Assembly: GCA_944548615.1 (NCBI GenBank)
Contig: OX155955.1
Span: 4,017,863 to 4,081,862, forward strand
Direction: 5' to 3'
Source: Micropterix aruncella
Taxonomy: Eukaryota > Arthropoda > Insecta > Lepidoptera > Micropterigidae
DNA length: 64,000 nucleotides
Numbering within the stretch: position 1 is the stretch's first letter; each line of letters starts with the position of its first letter. This document shows, piece by piece, positions 1 to 10,640 of the stretch. Both the position numbers and the translations under genes were made by a program. The notes beneath the pieces were generated by a model. The model saw only the letters and a program-made list of their open reading frames with translations, did no database searches and was not told where the DNA came from.

Positions 1-153
1 GCATGCAAATACATACATACATATGCAGCAAAATATCTTTTGGCAGTCAGGAAATAAATCATAGCACTCAGTACTAACCAAACCACACTCATAATTTCAT
101 AACAAGTAGGTAAAATGTTTTACCGCCCAACGAAGTGGGCACGGGTCAGCTAG
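1..153 (+). mobile_element. Helitron 3' end (truncated by window edge)
   Basis: The sequence matches the last ~150 bp of the complete Helitrons at 45605-46350 and 62288-63050. It ends in a short hairpin (GCCCA, loop, TGGGC) followed by GGGTCAGCTAG and then T. A hairpin just before CTAG with insertion before a T is the known Helitron 3' signature. No coding sequence is visible, so this is the tail of a non-autonomous copy that begins left of the window. Confidence 0.85.
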
Positions 154-886
154 TTTATTTATAATATTACACAAGGGAAAAATAATTTTGTTGTAATTAA
201 TACAGTTAAAAATTGAGTCATCCGATTCCCCATGCAATCCGAGGCACGCTACACATCTAACTAGGCTTACGCCTGTGCCTAGATGTGCGGTTTGTGATTT
301 ATTTAAGATCTTGAACTGACGTTTGAAATTTATTACTAGCGATGAGATAAACCCAGTTCTTACTGAAACTTTTTTTTCATCCCGTACCACAGTAGTTTTT
401 TAGTATTATTATCTTGATGCATAAAGTAAACATGGAAAAATACCAAAAAAATCTGACTTTTCAGGAACCTCGGAAAATGCGGATCGCTTTAACGATCAGT
501 AGTAATAGGCAGGTAGGTTAACACTCAAATAACTACTGCTTTATCGATTGTATCCTATTTTAAATTAAATAAACACAGTTATTACTATAAAAAGGGCTTT
601 ATTATCTATCTATATAATCTATATCGATCTAGGTCATAAATTTATAAAAAACGTGCATAAAATAAATTTCAATCACAAGCTTATTTGTAAACACTTACCG
701 TTTTGAAGACATAGTGAAGGTTTATGATATATAAAGTTATACACTTCAAAATTATGATAATAAGATAACTATATATGCACTGAAACACTGTCAATCGATC
801 ACTGCGGCGATTGGTAAACAATAAGCAAAAGTTATCTGCTCGTTAATACTTTTAAATTGAGGGTTTTCCCCATACTTTTTTTCCCC
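154..886. other. AT-rich spacer, no gene seen
   Basis: Only short chance open frames occur here. A minus-strand frame of 97 codons at 97-390 runs into the Helitron tail and has no recognisable domain. I see no transposon ends. Confidence 0.6.
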
Positions 887-933
887 ATACAACTACCGAT
901 ATTTAAAATCTTTTTAAATATCGGTAGTTGTAT
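887..933. repeat. Perfect 22-bp inverted repeat (hairpin)
   Basis: The arms 887-908 and 912-933 are exact reverse complements separated by a 3-base loop (TCT). The stem includes CTACCGATATTTAAA. The length and perfection are unusual for this AT-rich DNA. It could be a tiny foldback element, a fossil MITE core or a small-RNA hairpin. The sequence alone does not decide which. Confidence 0.9.
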
Positions 934-1859
934 TTTTAAAATTTATTTATTTATTTATTTTAAACATAACATGTTGAAATCATAAAATGGTCATACCAAG
1001 TAATGGTGCGAAGTAAACGACGACCCACATTCACATGACTATGTTCAGCGCATGCCCAACTAGGCCGAATATAGCCAGTATATGGGCATACGATTTTCAG
1101 ACTTGGGTGGAGAAGCATAACTGACGTATGTATTCATACACATACATACAAAGGGTTAAGTAATATTGTGGAGATTTAGAGGTTTAAAAAATAAGCCAAT
1201 ATCTTTACAACATATTAAAGACTAATAATATTAATAATAAAACATAGTAAACAGTAACTTATATTGTCAATGATACAATTTTGAGCTATAATATACATTC
1301 ATAGACGCATAATATGCAGAAGTCATTTCACCATTTAGTGAAGCTAGATGATATCTCTCCTCTCTTCTCCCGATATAAAATGAAAATATCTCCTTCCCGT
1401 CCCGAAGGAGTCTTCAGTATGAGCGGAAGTGATTTGAATATAGAGTGGAAGAGGTCGTTGAAACAAAAGCTCTCGGAGTGACCTCTCTCGAATTGAAATC
1501 TCCATTAGTGCGAGCCTCATCTATTAAGCTGGCTGCATCCAGTCGGCTGCATTCGATTAAACACCGCCCTGCTTAAGTGACCACTTTGAATTCAAGTGCG
1601 CGCCGCCGCACTAAATTACACCGAGCGAACCAATGAATTCATACAACCCATCTAACTATCGCCGCTATAGAGCGCCTAATGCACCTCTTTTGCATTACGC
1701 ATTCTGAACGGAAACTGCAACAGTAAATAGTGCAGTATAATTAAAAATCTTAGAGTGCTAGTCAAGACTTGTGCGGAGGCAGAACTTCCTATCTACCGTT
1801 TGCTATTATATCCTATCGAGAAGAATGAATTTGGTGCACTAATATATATCCTAATAATG
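934..1859. other. Spacer with moderately GC-rich stretch
   Basis: The left part is AT-rich. From about 1380 to 1700 base composition becomes more balanced, with several CpG-containing words, but no long open frame or repeat similarity is visible within the window. Possibly single-copy host DNA. Confidence 0.4.
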
Positions 1860-3156
1860 TGTGAGGGACCACCCCTCACAAGACTCCAAATTATTCGATG
1901 TGAGGTGGTGGTGTCAACTTACGAGTTATCTCCGTATTTAAAGGCGGTTTTGATGAAGCAGAAGATATTTATTGATTGAATCGATTGAATATTGCCTGTT
2001 ATAACGCTTGCCGGATTAACGAGTGCCCGGATTACTTTATCAAGACGCGAGGGTTGCGCGACGGCGGTTATGTAGGAGAGTGGATGAGGATTGTATGTGT
2101 GCTCCTATTATCTTGTACTGGGCACGGCTCGAGTCTGTGGGATTACAGACTGATGCTTCGATACTGGGGGCTAACGGGCCCATGATGAGGTGGCCACGAT
2201 GACCCATGTGTTCAGGGTCGGTCACACTCACGGGTCAACACCCATCCGACGGCCTCCCCGCATGGGGTGCGAATCCTGGGTAGGACACTGGGTCAACCAG
2301 TCTCCCCTGGGAATCAAACCTCTGGCGCCCCTGGACGGTCTGCACACCGTGCGGCGCAAGCCAATCGATTGTGCTCTCCGACTAACAGTCGGGGGAGTCT
2401 GGGAACTGTATTGTTTCCTACAGAGCGGGGGTGGTTGTCTACCTTACGGCGACTGCTCTTGAAATGACCATTGGCCATCCGATCCCGGTTCAGAGTCGGG
2501 CAAAGGACGCCTTGGTCCGCGATAGATTCGGTTCACTCCGTTTCACCGCTTCGTAAGGGAGAGGACCGCGCAAGCGACCTCGAACTCGGAACCAATCGAG
2601 AGACCGGAGAAATCTGGTCACAATTGGAAGTGACGGCGCGAGTATCTCGAGCCCGCCGGGTTTATTCCTTGCTAACTCGCGGTAAGGCGTTGGACTCTCA
2701 CGGGTTGTGACGTAGCTGGACGTAGAATTGTACTGTCCAAAGTCTTCTACGTTCACTGCAGGGCGACAGAACGACTAATTGTTAAAACGTCCTGTGGTGA
2801 CGGGCTCGCCCGTTGTAGTCGACACCGCAAGAAGATGATGCTTCGATACTCAGGGGAAATGAGGAAAGGAAACCAAGGAGACGGATCCGTTGAGCGACTT
2901 CGTGTAGAGGGGTACCGGATATGCCGTCGCAACCTTGGGGGAAGGTGATCAATCGGGACTGATAATTTGGTTGCTTTTTGGGCGGTTTCTATAGGCCGTG
3001 CATTGATGCAATTTGAAATATTCTGAGTAAAAGTATTGTTTCATCGTGCTGATTCATAGCTGCACGAGTCAAAATAATAACTGGATTGTGTCAGTGGATT
3101 CCACTGGAAATCGATGCATTTGTTGATCGTGTGTAGTGGACTTAAGGTCCGTTACA
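1860..3156 (-). mobile_element. Solo LTR, split by a retroposon
   Basis: The segments 1860-2165 and 2851-3156 match, in reverse, the LTR at 4714-5263. As read on the plus strand it begins TGTGAGGGACC and ends GTCCGTTACA, so the termini are the TG...CA type of LTRs. Flanking 4-mers are AATG and TATG, a 3/4 match and probably a decayed duplication. A 670-bp retroposon with its own 15-bp duplication interrupts it. Without that insertion the LTR is about 610 bp. No internal retroelement genes lie beside it, so it is a solo LTR. The family is probably Ty3/Gypsy-like, from duplication size only. Confidence 0.8.
2166..2835 (+). mobile_element. SINE-like retroposon, copy A (reference)
   Basis: This is the best-preserved copy of an unrecognised ~670-bp family. 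It is flanked by a perfect 15-bp duplication (TGATGCTTCGATACT at 2151-2165 and 2836-2850). Landmarks in order are a 5' part with CACGGGTCAACACCCATCC, a B-box-like word GGTGCGAATCC near 2267, GAGGACCGCGCAAGCGACCT near 2560, a tRNA Leu/Ser-like block GGTAAGGCGTTGGACTCT near 2681, and a 3' hairpin of the type ACGGGC-TC-GCCCGT followed by TGTAGTCGAC. There is no poly-A tail. It is more GC-rich than its surroundings. Open frames within it (for example 2190-2462, 2471-2710) differ between copies and are not credible genes. It sits inside a solo LTR. Confidence 0.8.
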
Positions 3157-3369
3157 TATGCTAACTTATTCGGCTACATAGAGTGAATATTGAATATTGA
3201 ATAATTAACAATATTGAATACTGCAGGTACGATTTTATCACTTTACAGGCCTACCAATCCAACCGACAAGGAAGTAAGGTGTTGTTAAAGCGTTAAAAAT
3301 GTTTTTCGATAGGAATATTGATAAATGCATTTTGACCCCCTCCCCTCTCATTCCAAGACGATTACGAAC
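3157..3369. other. Short spacer
   Basis: AT-rich sequence with an imperfect GAATATTGAATATTGAATAA repeat near 3185. No gene is seen. Confidence 0.5.
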
Positions 3370-3605
3370 ATTTCCGGATTGAAGTCTCTCTGTGTATCTG
3401 TCTGTCTGTTCCTGTATCGGTGTATTCCTCCGCTATAGCGTACAAACGATTCATCCGATTAAGCTGAAATTTAACCTGCAGGCATCATTTGGTCATGGCA
3501 GGATTTGAAAAGATTGTGGTTGAGATCAGTTTACCAGAGAGGGCGCTAGGCTTACTGCAATCTCGAAATGTTGTACTTATTTACACAGCTGCCTCGTTGA
3601 GCCGA
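3370..3605 (-). repeat. Poly-C family repeat, partial copy
   Basis: Shares words and order with 48915-49475: a CTGTCTGTCTGT tract, a CGCTATAGCG region, CATCCGATTAAGCTGAAATTT, and GCAGGCATCATTT followed by ATCATGG-like sequence. It reads in the minus orientation of the family. The poly-C block of the longer copies is missing here. Superfamily unknown. Confidence 0.55.
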
Positions 3606-4713
3606 AATCACATTGTAAACTTTTCGTTGGAACACCTCACATATAATACACACAAATAATATTTAAAATCCACCATATATTTTTTTTAATATTAAGACTC
3701 TTTAAAACACCAACGCTTGCAGTGAGTGGCTCGTTTGAAAATCGAGGTCGAAGGCGATCTGCGTTTGCAATTCGATTTATAAATTGAATGAGATGACGCG
3801 CATTAGAAGTATAAATTTTCATAGCTTTGCGTCGCTCATTAATAGGAATTATCGCTAAATGCCCACTTTACTTATGAAATGAATATTCAAATGAAGTAAG
3901 TCCCTGGCTACTCGCCGGGAAATACATAGGGCAAGGTGGTATTTTTGTGGACACGTGCAATATGCAGAACGATAGTAGAGGATACAAGGATTAATAAAAA
4001 AGTTTTCGAAACAAAATCTACAGATCAAAGCATACATTAAGTTCTTTTTGATCCGACCCGTAGATAAAATCACAAAATATATTTTTTTTGCCCAATCTAT
4101 AAAGTTTAGGAAAAAACACGAATATCAAATTTTAATAAGGTAACCTTATTAGGTCTATCCATCGCCATAAAGAAAACAGTGAACATGCAAAGTAGATCCC
4201 TAAGTCCCTTGAAGTACTGTTTCGACCCACTGTGCGTCGCAGTGCTATAGCGATACGAGGAAAATAATGAGGAGACTAAGTGCAATATCACCAAATAAGG
4301 CCTACACTTTAAACTCAATACTTTGATTCATGTACGATTAGGCGCCTCAACAGAGACATTTATTAAATCACGTCGGGGTCACCAGTTTCGCGGGTCTTGG
4401 GTGAAATAAAACATGCAATAAACGATTGATTATAAGAGTTTATTGTATCTACTGCTCTAAATATACCATGTTATTCTAATCAATCATTCCAATAATCATA
4501 AGGCACTCGGAGCAGCAATATTTGATACGAAATTATATTTAAATTATATCTGGTTACAGAAAAAATACAAGCCGTGATTGAACAGGTCAACTATTTTGAA
4601 TCAAAATAAATACAAAAGGCGATTATCGCCTTTATCATTTATTGTTACTAACCCGAAGAAATTAAGAATTATCACATTTTGAATAGGACATCATTACCCC
4701 ATATTGACCCCAT
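3606..4713. other. AT-rich spacer, no gene seen
   Basis: Several minus-strand open frames of 61-72 codons lie here (3637-3822, 3855-4073, 4106-4318). They share no family motif and look like chance frames. Confidence 0.55.
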
Positions 4714-5263
4714 TGTAACGGACCTTAAGTCCAGTTAACATATGATCAACAAATGCATCGATTTCTAGTCAATTCCACTGACACAATTCAGCTATTATTT
4801 AAACTCGTGCAGCGGTGAATCAGCACGATGAAACAATACTTTTACTCAGAATATTTCGAATTGCATCATTTACCGACCTATATAAACCGGCCAAAAAGCA
4901 ACCAAATTATGAGTCCCCGATTGATCACCTTCCCCAAAGTTGCGACGGCATATCCGGTAACACCTCTACGAGGTCGCTCAATGGATCCGGCTCCTTGATT
5001 TCCTTTCCTTACCTTTCCCAGTCCTCGTGACTGGGAAAGGCTCCTCAACCATCTTCCTATATAACCTCCGTCGCGCAACCCTCGCGTCTCGATAAAGTAA
5101 TCCGGGCACTCGTTAATTCGGCAAGCGTTATAACTGGCAATATTCAATCAATAAATATCTTCTGCTTCATCAAAACCGCCTTTAAATACGGAGATAACCA
5201 GCAAGTTGATACCACCACCTCACACCGAAGAATTTGGAGTCTTGTGAGGGGTGGTCCCTCACA
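4714..5263 (+). mobile_element. Solo LTR with 4-bp target duplication
   Basis: Begins TGTAACGGACC and ends GTCCCTCACA, flanked on both sides by CCAT (4710-4713 and 5264-5267). Orientation is set by a TATA box (TATATAAA at 4879-4886) and a downstream AATAAA at 5150-5155, the expected order for U3, R and U5. It is the same family as the minus-strand copy at 1860-3156. Its U5 end is shared with the LTR at 22581-23171. No gag or pol lies next to it, so it probably arose by recombination between two LTRs. A 4-bp duplication fits Ty3/Gypsy-type integration. Confidence 0.88.
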
Positions 5264-5654
5264 CCATTTTCTAAAATACAATAATTTATTGGAGAATATA
5301 TAATTACGCCTAATGTCTAAAGTCATTAACCTGTTATCATTAATGAATGCCAGGGTAAGGTTGAAAAAATAAACTGGTATTGAATAATTGAATCATTCAG
5401 CAGAATGACAAGAATAATATACTGACGACTACAAGTAGGTATCGTACATAAATATGTCCATAGCATAACCGCCTATTAAATTGATACTGTTTTGCTCTAT
5501 TCTTCAATTTCAGGTACAGAAACTCGTAATAGGTAGGAGCTATGGACAACGAAGGAATATACTTAATTTTATTTTATAGTAAACGAACGAATATCTTACG
5601 AACGAATATCTTACGTTAACGAATATATTACGTTACACCGGATGCGTTTTTAAT
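5264..5654. other. Spacer with short tandem repeat
   Basis: AT-rich. The word ACGAACGAATATCTTACG is repeated imperfectly around 5583-5630. No gene is seen. Confidence 0.5.
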
Positions 5655-5996
5655 GAGGGACTTTCTTGTAGTGGCTTTTTTGTAGTCCGACGAAGTAATC
5701 AACTTTTGATAATTGTTACTGGGATTTTTTGTTTTTTTTTAAATTGCGTTTTTTTTCAAAACAGCTATTAACACGATGCGCTATCTAGACGTGGGTAAAA
5801 TATGGCTAATATTGTTCATTAGCGATATATTACCTACTACTAGATGGCGCAGCGCGCTCAACGCTTCTCAAACTTTTCTTCAAAATATACAATTTACCAT
5901 TTTCAGCATAAATAATCATTTAAAAAAATTTTTTTTTGTTTTTTTTTTGTCAAAAAATAATATTAAATATGCTTATTCACTATAAAAAAGTCCCTC
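5655..5996. mobile_element. MITE with GAGGGACTTT terminal inverted repeats
   Basis: The left end GAGGGACTTTCTTGTAGTGG and the reverse complement of the right end GAGGGACTTTTTTATAGTGA form ~20-bp inverted repeats (17/20 by eye) 342 bp apart. No transposase is encoded; the 69-codon frame at 5776-5985 is low-complexity. A CTCF-like word lies at 5837-5851. I cannot fix the target duplication, so the superfamily is left open. Confidence 0.65.
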
Positions 5997-6430
5997 AAAA
6001 CACATGCTGTGTATATATAATAACAAAAAAATAAATAATAAAAATATTGTATTTTTAAATGTTATCATGACATGACTATGTTAATAGACAGATTTGAGCA
6101 CTTTCTTACTTATCTCTTTCATTCTTCTAACTAAAACAACATATCCTTTTTATAGTCCTCACGGGCGTGGTAATTTATCAAATTACAAATTGTTGTTAAA
6201 TAAATTTATCATTTTTCAAAACCATATACGCAAAATACTCGAGTTTATAGGGAGCATTATGAGATGGTACTGAAAAAAATTGAGGAGAATTAAAATAGTT
6301 AACTGCCAAAATATCGAATAAAATTGTTTGTGATAAAAATAAGCTTCACCCATTTTAGGGTACAGGAATAAAAGGGGCTCATCGACATTAAGCAAGCTTT
6401 AAAATAAATTGCAAAGTAAGGTACAATTTC
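5997..6430. other. AT-rich spacer
   Basis: No open frame or repeat end is recognised. Confidence 0.5.
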
Positions 6431-6500
6431 TTTATAGTATCCTTCTTCATCTTCTCGAAGTGCCTCTCCATTACTGGAGGTTGGCCGTTAGCTATGAATA
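6431..6500 (-). mobile_element. RTE-like LINE 3' end fragment
   Basis: Read on the minus strand the piece contains GGCCAACCTCCAGTAATGGAG and then runs into GAAGATGAAGAAGG. A GA-rich/GAA tail after such a block resembles the 3' ends of RTE-type elements, of which clearer examples lie at 23172-23370 and 44940-45020. The fragment is short, so the call is tentative. Confidence 0.4.
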
Positions 6501-8228
6501 TAACATAATACTATAGCTCTTATAATACTATTTGCATTTATCTACTATGCCATATGGCATCGTAATCATTATAATTTTCTAGAAATTCGGCTGCTGTAAC
6601 ATGTCTCGTCGTAGCAAGCGTAGAGGGGTAGGCATGAACATAATGCGAACCTACTTAATTCTGCAGAGCTACACAAGCCGATATAAAAGCTGCAAAAGGC
6701 ATTTCAGAATGCATATTATACTCACTAACTCAAGCAGGACTTGACTGTCAAAGAAATGCTACGCATTACAGCCATGCACGTTCTGTTGCCTGTTATTCGT
6801 ACCGCATAAATGAAAATCCAACAGCGACTTTTAAATCATATCCAATCATTTAATGCCATTCCTACACAACACTAATAGTTGTAATAGATATAAATACTCT
6901 ATATATACTTCAGCTTAGATCGAACAAGCGGAATAAACGTAAGGTCGCTAAAATTTGGTTAAATTTATGCATTTAATTATGCATTATACCGTAAATACAT
7001 TTTACATTATTATTTAAAGCGATGTCTCGTTATGTGCGCAGCACTCACCCATATTATATTATGGGCATTGCATTAAAGGATTATCTTTTAAAAGCGCCCT
7101 GAAAATAAAAGAGACACGCAATTTTACATGCAATTTGATGTCCAATTTAAATTCGTTTCAGCGCTAAGCTGTAATTTGCTGAAACCGCAAAAAGCTTCGT
7201 TTACAGTCCAGCATGTATATTTTATTGTTTATGACGCAGAACGGAATTAGCGATTTTACCAGTATATTTGAAATATTAAATATTTTGTGTTTGTATTTGT
7301 ATTTTGTGGTATGTTATTTATTGTGTATACACAATAAATGCACTCGGCCACAATGCTCCTACACATTTATTATTAACCCTAGCAGCATAATCAAATGTCT
7401 ATCTATGTACGTATGGCGTAATGATTGATTAAATAAGGGTATTAGACTGCTCAATGCGATAGTACGTTTTGGCAACTTTTCTTTAACGGCGACCTTCAAG
7501 TGACGCCGACAGCATTGCCCGGCGAAAGAAATTATTAGATTATCTTGAATTTATTTAAAAATTAGATTATAATAGAAATTTATTGGGTTATACATAAATT
7601 ATGATCAGGAATGATTTTTTATAAAGGACAGATTAATTATACAAATGCCATATGTTAGGCTATTTTAAAAATTAATTTGCATAATTATTACGTATTACGC
7701 GAAAATTTCTTTAATAATGTAAATAATATTGATATAATAAAAGAGGTACGGAATTTTCGTTTTTACGAAATAGATGAGAATTTATGTGGAATTTTTCACT
7801 TTATGCCAATTTTTGCAAAAAAAAGTTTCACTATTTTTTTCTCTAAAATTAGACAAAAAAGAAGTACAATAAAATTAAGCTTACTTTCATATTGGCATTA
7901 ATTTTACTATAAAATCAATGATATTGGGCAGTTATTTTGCCCATCTGTGGCTGCAAGTCATCACCTTAAAATAGATTACATTACTCTAAAACGCCTAAAA
8001 AAATCCTTATTTCAGAGACCTTTCTCAAAATGAGCTGATTGATGGGTATACTCACTTTCATCACCTAATCCTTCAATTAGTAAATAGAAATGAAGATGCC
8101 AAATTTAAGAACATATTCTGGGGTACTAAATGCTGCTTTGCGACCTTTGCTGAAGCAGTGTTACAGAGTTAGTTACTTCTACGCTGTTACTTGAACAGCC
8201 TAGAAGCAGAACGCTTCTTTATTAAATA
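6501..8228. other. AT-rich spacer, no gene seen
   Basis: Two plus-strand open frames (7213-7428, 71 codons; 7677-7901, 74 codons) are rich in Ile, Phe and Asn codons, as expected from AT-rich noncoding DNA. They match nothing I recognise. Confidence 0.55.
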
Positions 8229-8970
8229 CTAGCTGAGCCATGCCCACTTCGTTGGGCGGTAACACTTTTTACCTGTGATAAAATTCTGAGTGTGGTTCGG
8301 TTAGTTCTGATTGCTATGATTTATTTCCTGACTGCCAAAAGAAGGGTTATATTTTTACTGCATATGTATGTATGTATTTGCATGCCAATTTGACTATAAT
8401 ACCGTTATTTGTGAGTGTCTTCTTGTGAGTGTCTTATTTGTGAGCGTATTATCTCTTTAACTATTTATGCAGTTAAAGGGAAAAGTCCTTTTCTTTAAAC
8501 AATTGAGACGATAAATTTACTTGTTTTGATAAGAATTCATAATTTTTGATAATATGACCAATAAACATGACCTAACGATTTAAATTATTTTTTTAATATA
8601 AAATACTACTTTTTGTGACTTAAATATAAAAGTTAGACATATGCTGTCACTGACTTTTTTGTAGGCATTATCAAACTCTACAACTTTTCTCTAGAACTTA
8701 ATCATGTTTTATTATCTATCTCTCATCGTTAAGGCAGCATTAGTTAGAAACGTTTTCGTTCGACCGCTTATTCTCCGACTTACTTTGCAAATCCGACTAC
8801 CACGAAAAAGTCTTTCATTTTTTGGATTAATGTATAGCCTATGACACTCACAAATAACGTGGCTTTCTATTGGTAAAAGAATTTTCAAAATCTCTTCAGT
8901 AGATCCAGAGATTACTTCCTACAACGTCACAAACTTTACCTCTTTATAATATTAGTATAGATAGTATAGA
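8229..8970 (-). mobile_element. Complete non-autonomous Helitron
   Basis: On the minus strand the element starts TCTATACTATCTATACTAAT and ends GGGCATGGCTCAGCTAG, with the terminal hairpin GCCCA/TGGGC a few bases before CTAG. The flanking bases are A (5') and T (3'), as expected for Helitron insertion. It is 742 bp and collinear with the plus-strand copies at 45605-46350 and 62288-63050. There is no Rep/helicase reading frame, so it needs proteins made elsewhere. Confidence 0.88.
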
Positions 8971-9676
8971 TAATGTTTCCGTTGCGGACAGAATGATTCT
9001 AAATGGTTAAATATTCGAAGTAAACAATGCTAGCTTTATTTTAATATTAAATATAAAGTATTTTCGTGTATTACAGCGTTATATTTTCTCAGTGCACTTA
9101 CGATCCCAACTGTCTTTGACTGCAGGTTGTGAAAGCAGGCAGAGTTCACAGCGGCCCTTTCAGGTTAAGTCTCTACGAAGAGACTACTAGATAGGAGCTG
9201 AACCGTGAGTTGGGTCGACCTAAGGAAACACAGAAAGGCCATCAGTCTTAAGCTGGACGGAACCATTATGAACCTTCATAATAGTACAGCTGATCCGTGC
9301 GCAACAACTACCATACTCATTTATCATGAAAATTTATACTTGCATTTGATTGAAAACAAAATTATAGGTTACATATACTATTTATTTAAATTCTTACATT
9401 CTTAATACTTACGTGTTAATAGCATTAATATATATGTACACAACAATGCCGCATAGCTACTGTAAGCAAACGGAGTGTCGACTAGCCGATTCTGTTCCTT
9501 CTTTTATAAGAGAGCTATGTACATGTATTTTCAATATTTTAATTAACCGATGGAAGGCTAATATCACCGATCGGTAGATTTTCCGTTGCGATAACTCTCG
9601 GGCGGCCGATCTCCGTATTTACGCAATTATATAATTATATGCAAAAAAAGTCGCCTTCATTGAAAAAGCCATCATT
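8971..9676. other. Spacer, no gene seen
   Basis: Mixed composition. A 66-codon plus-strand frame at 9205-9405 has no recognisable motif. Confidence 0.5.
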
Positions 9677-9910
9677 TTAAGCTGGACATTGACGGTCAGT
9701 TTTTCGCGTCAGTCTAGACGTAAAACTGTGGCGTCACTCCAAATGGTTTTATGCCAACTAGATTTGCACATTGACTGGCGTCACTCCGGCTCTTCAGTTT
9801 TCGACCGGCCCGGCCGCATGAAGGACGTGTCTCTTTGCGGACATCCACGAATAAAAATGGATTCCGATTCCGAAAAAGAAACATTCCTTGTTACTGCGGC
9901 TACTGTTTGT

Positions 9911-10100
9911 TTTATTTTATTTTATAGCAAACTTACAGATAGTAAATATATAATACTAGTATTTTAAATGCATATACAAACCAAACAAATTTACTATCCT
10001 ATGAACAGTTTGCAATGCTTGCATTACAAATTAACAGAAATAACATGAACACGTTGATAATAGAAAAAAATATAATAAAGCTAATAATAATATAAGGGTA
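9911..10100 (-). mobile_element. Possible LINE 3'-UTR fragment
   Basis: A (TTTTA)n tract followed by TAGCAAACTTACAGATAGTAA resembles the minus-strand 3' end of the jockey-like LINE at 58373-58541, which has (TTTTA)n then AGGAAAACTTACAGCTAGTT. The right boundary is uncertain. It lies inside the Harbinger-like element and may explain why its transposase is missing. Confidence 0.35.
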
Positions 10101-10529
10101 AGAAAATTAATAATTAAATAAGTTGTTAATAAGGTTATTTGGATAGAGCAAAATAGAAGTATGAGTAATTGGATAGTAATATTTATTATATATAATATGA
10201 TATAATACAATAGTCTGTTATAATATAGTAATCATATAATACAGTACATTTGGATGGCAGTTAGTGAAATCTTAAGAAGTAGGAGATAGGCTAGGTATGA
10301 TCGAGTTTTTTATTAAATTAATGGAATCATAAAATATATCTAATCCTTTACACGATTTATCTAAAACGCGACACATTGTTAAACAAGATACTAATATGAG
10401 ACAAGCTATAAACCCTCATGAGAGATTCACTGCCACTCTTCGTTTCTTAGCATCGGGAATGAAATCTGACTTCTATAATATCTAATTCAATTTTATAAAT
10501 AATATCTAAATAAAATTGCAATATTTTAT

Positions 10530-10640
10530 CTAAATAAAATCTTCTACAGCTTTTGGTCGATACTGTTTATTTTTGAAAATTTTGTCGGTTATTTTCCATA
10601 AACATTCTGAATTTCTATATTTTTTGATGAAATCTATCAT
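10530..10640 (-). pseudogene. MADF-domain N-terminal fragment
   Basis: From an ATG at 10640-10638 the minus strand encodes 36 residues (IDFIKKYRNSECLW, then KITDKIFKNKQYRPKA) before a TAG stop. The order hydrophobic-x-x-(Y/F)R...CLW...D..(Y/F)KN+...A is the first helix and turn of the MADF domain, a Myb/SANT-related DNA-binding fold. In PIF/Harbinger transposons a MADF or Myb/SANT protein works with the transposase to bind the ends. The upstream extension of the open frame to 10865 is GC-rich terminal-repeat sequence and is not part of the domain. The rest of the domain is lost or lies beyond a frameshift or intron. Confidence 0.55.

Noticed and set aside
2190..2710. Overlapping frames in retroposon copy A as a coding gene
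   Set aside because: Frames are not maintained among copies B to H, and insertions or deletions between copies are not multiples of three.
5565..5600. LINE 3' tail at TTTTATTTTATAGTAAACG
   Set aside because: Similarity to the jockey-like tail is limited to the (TTTTA)n and a few bases.
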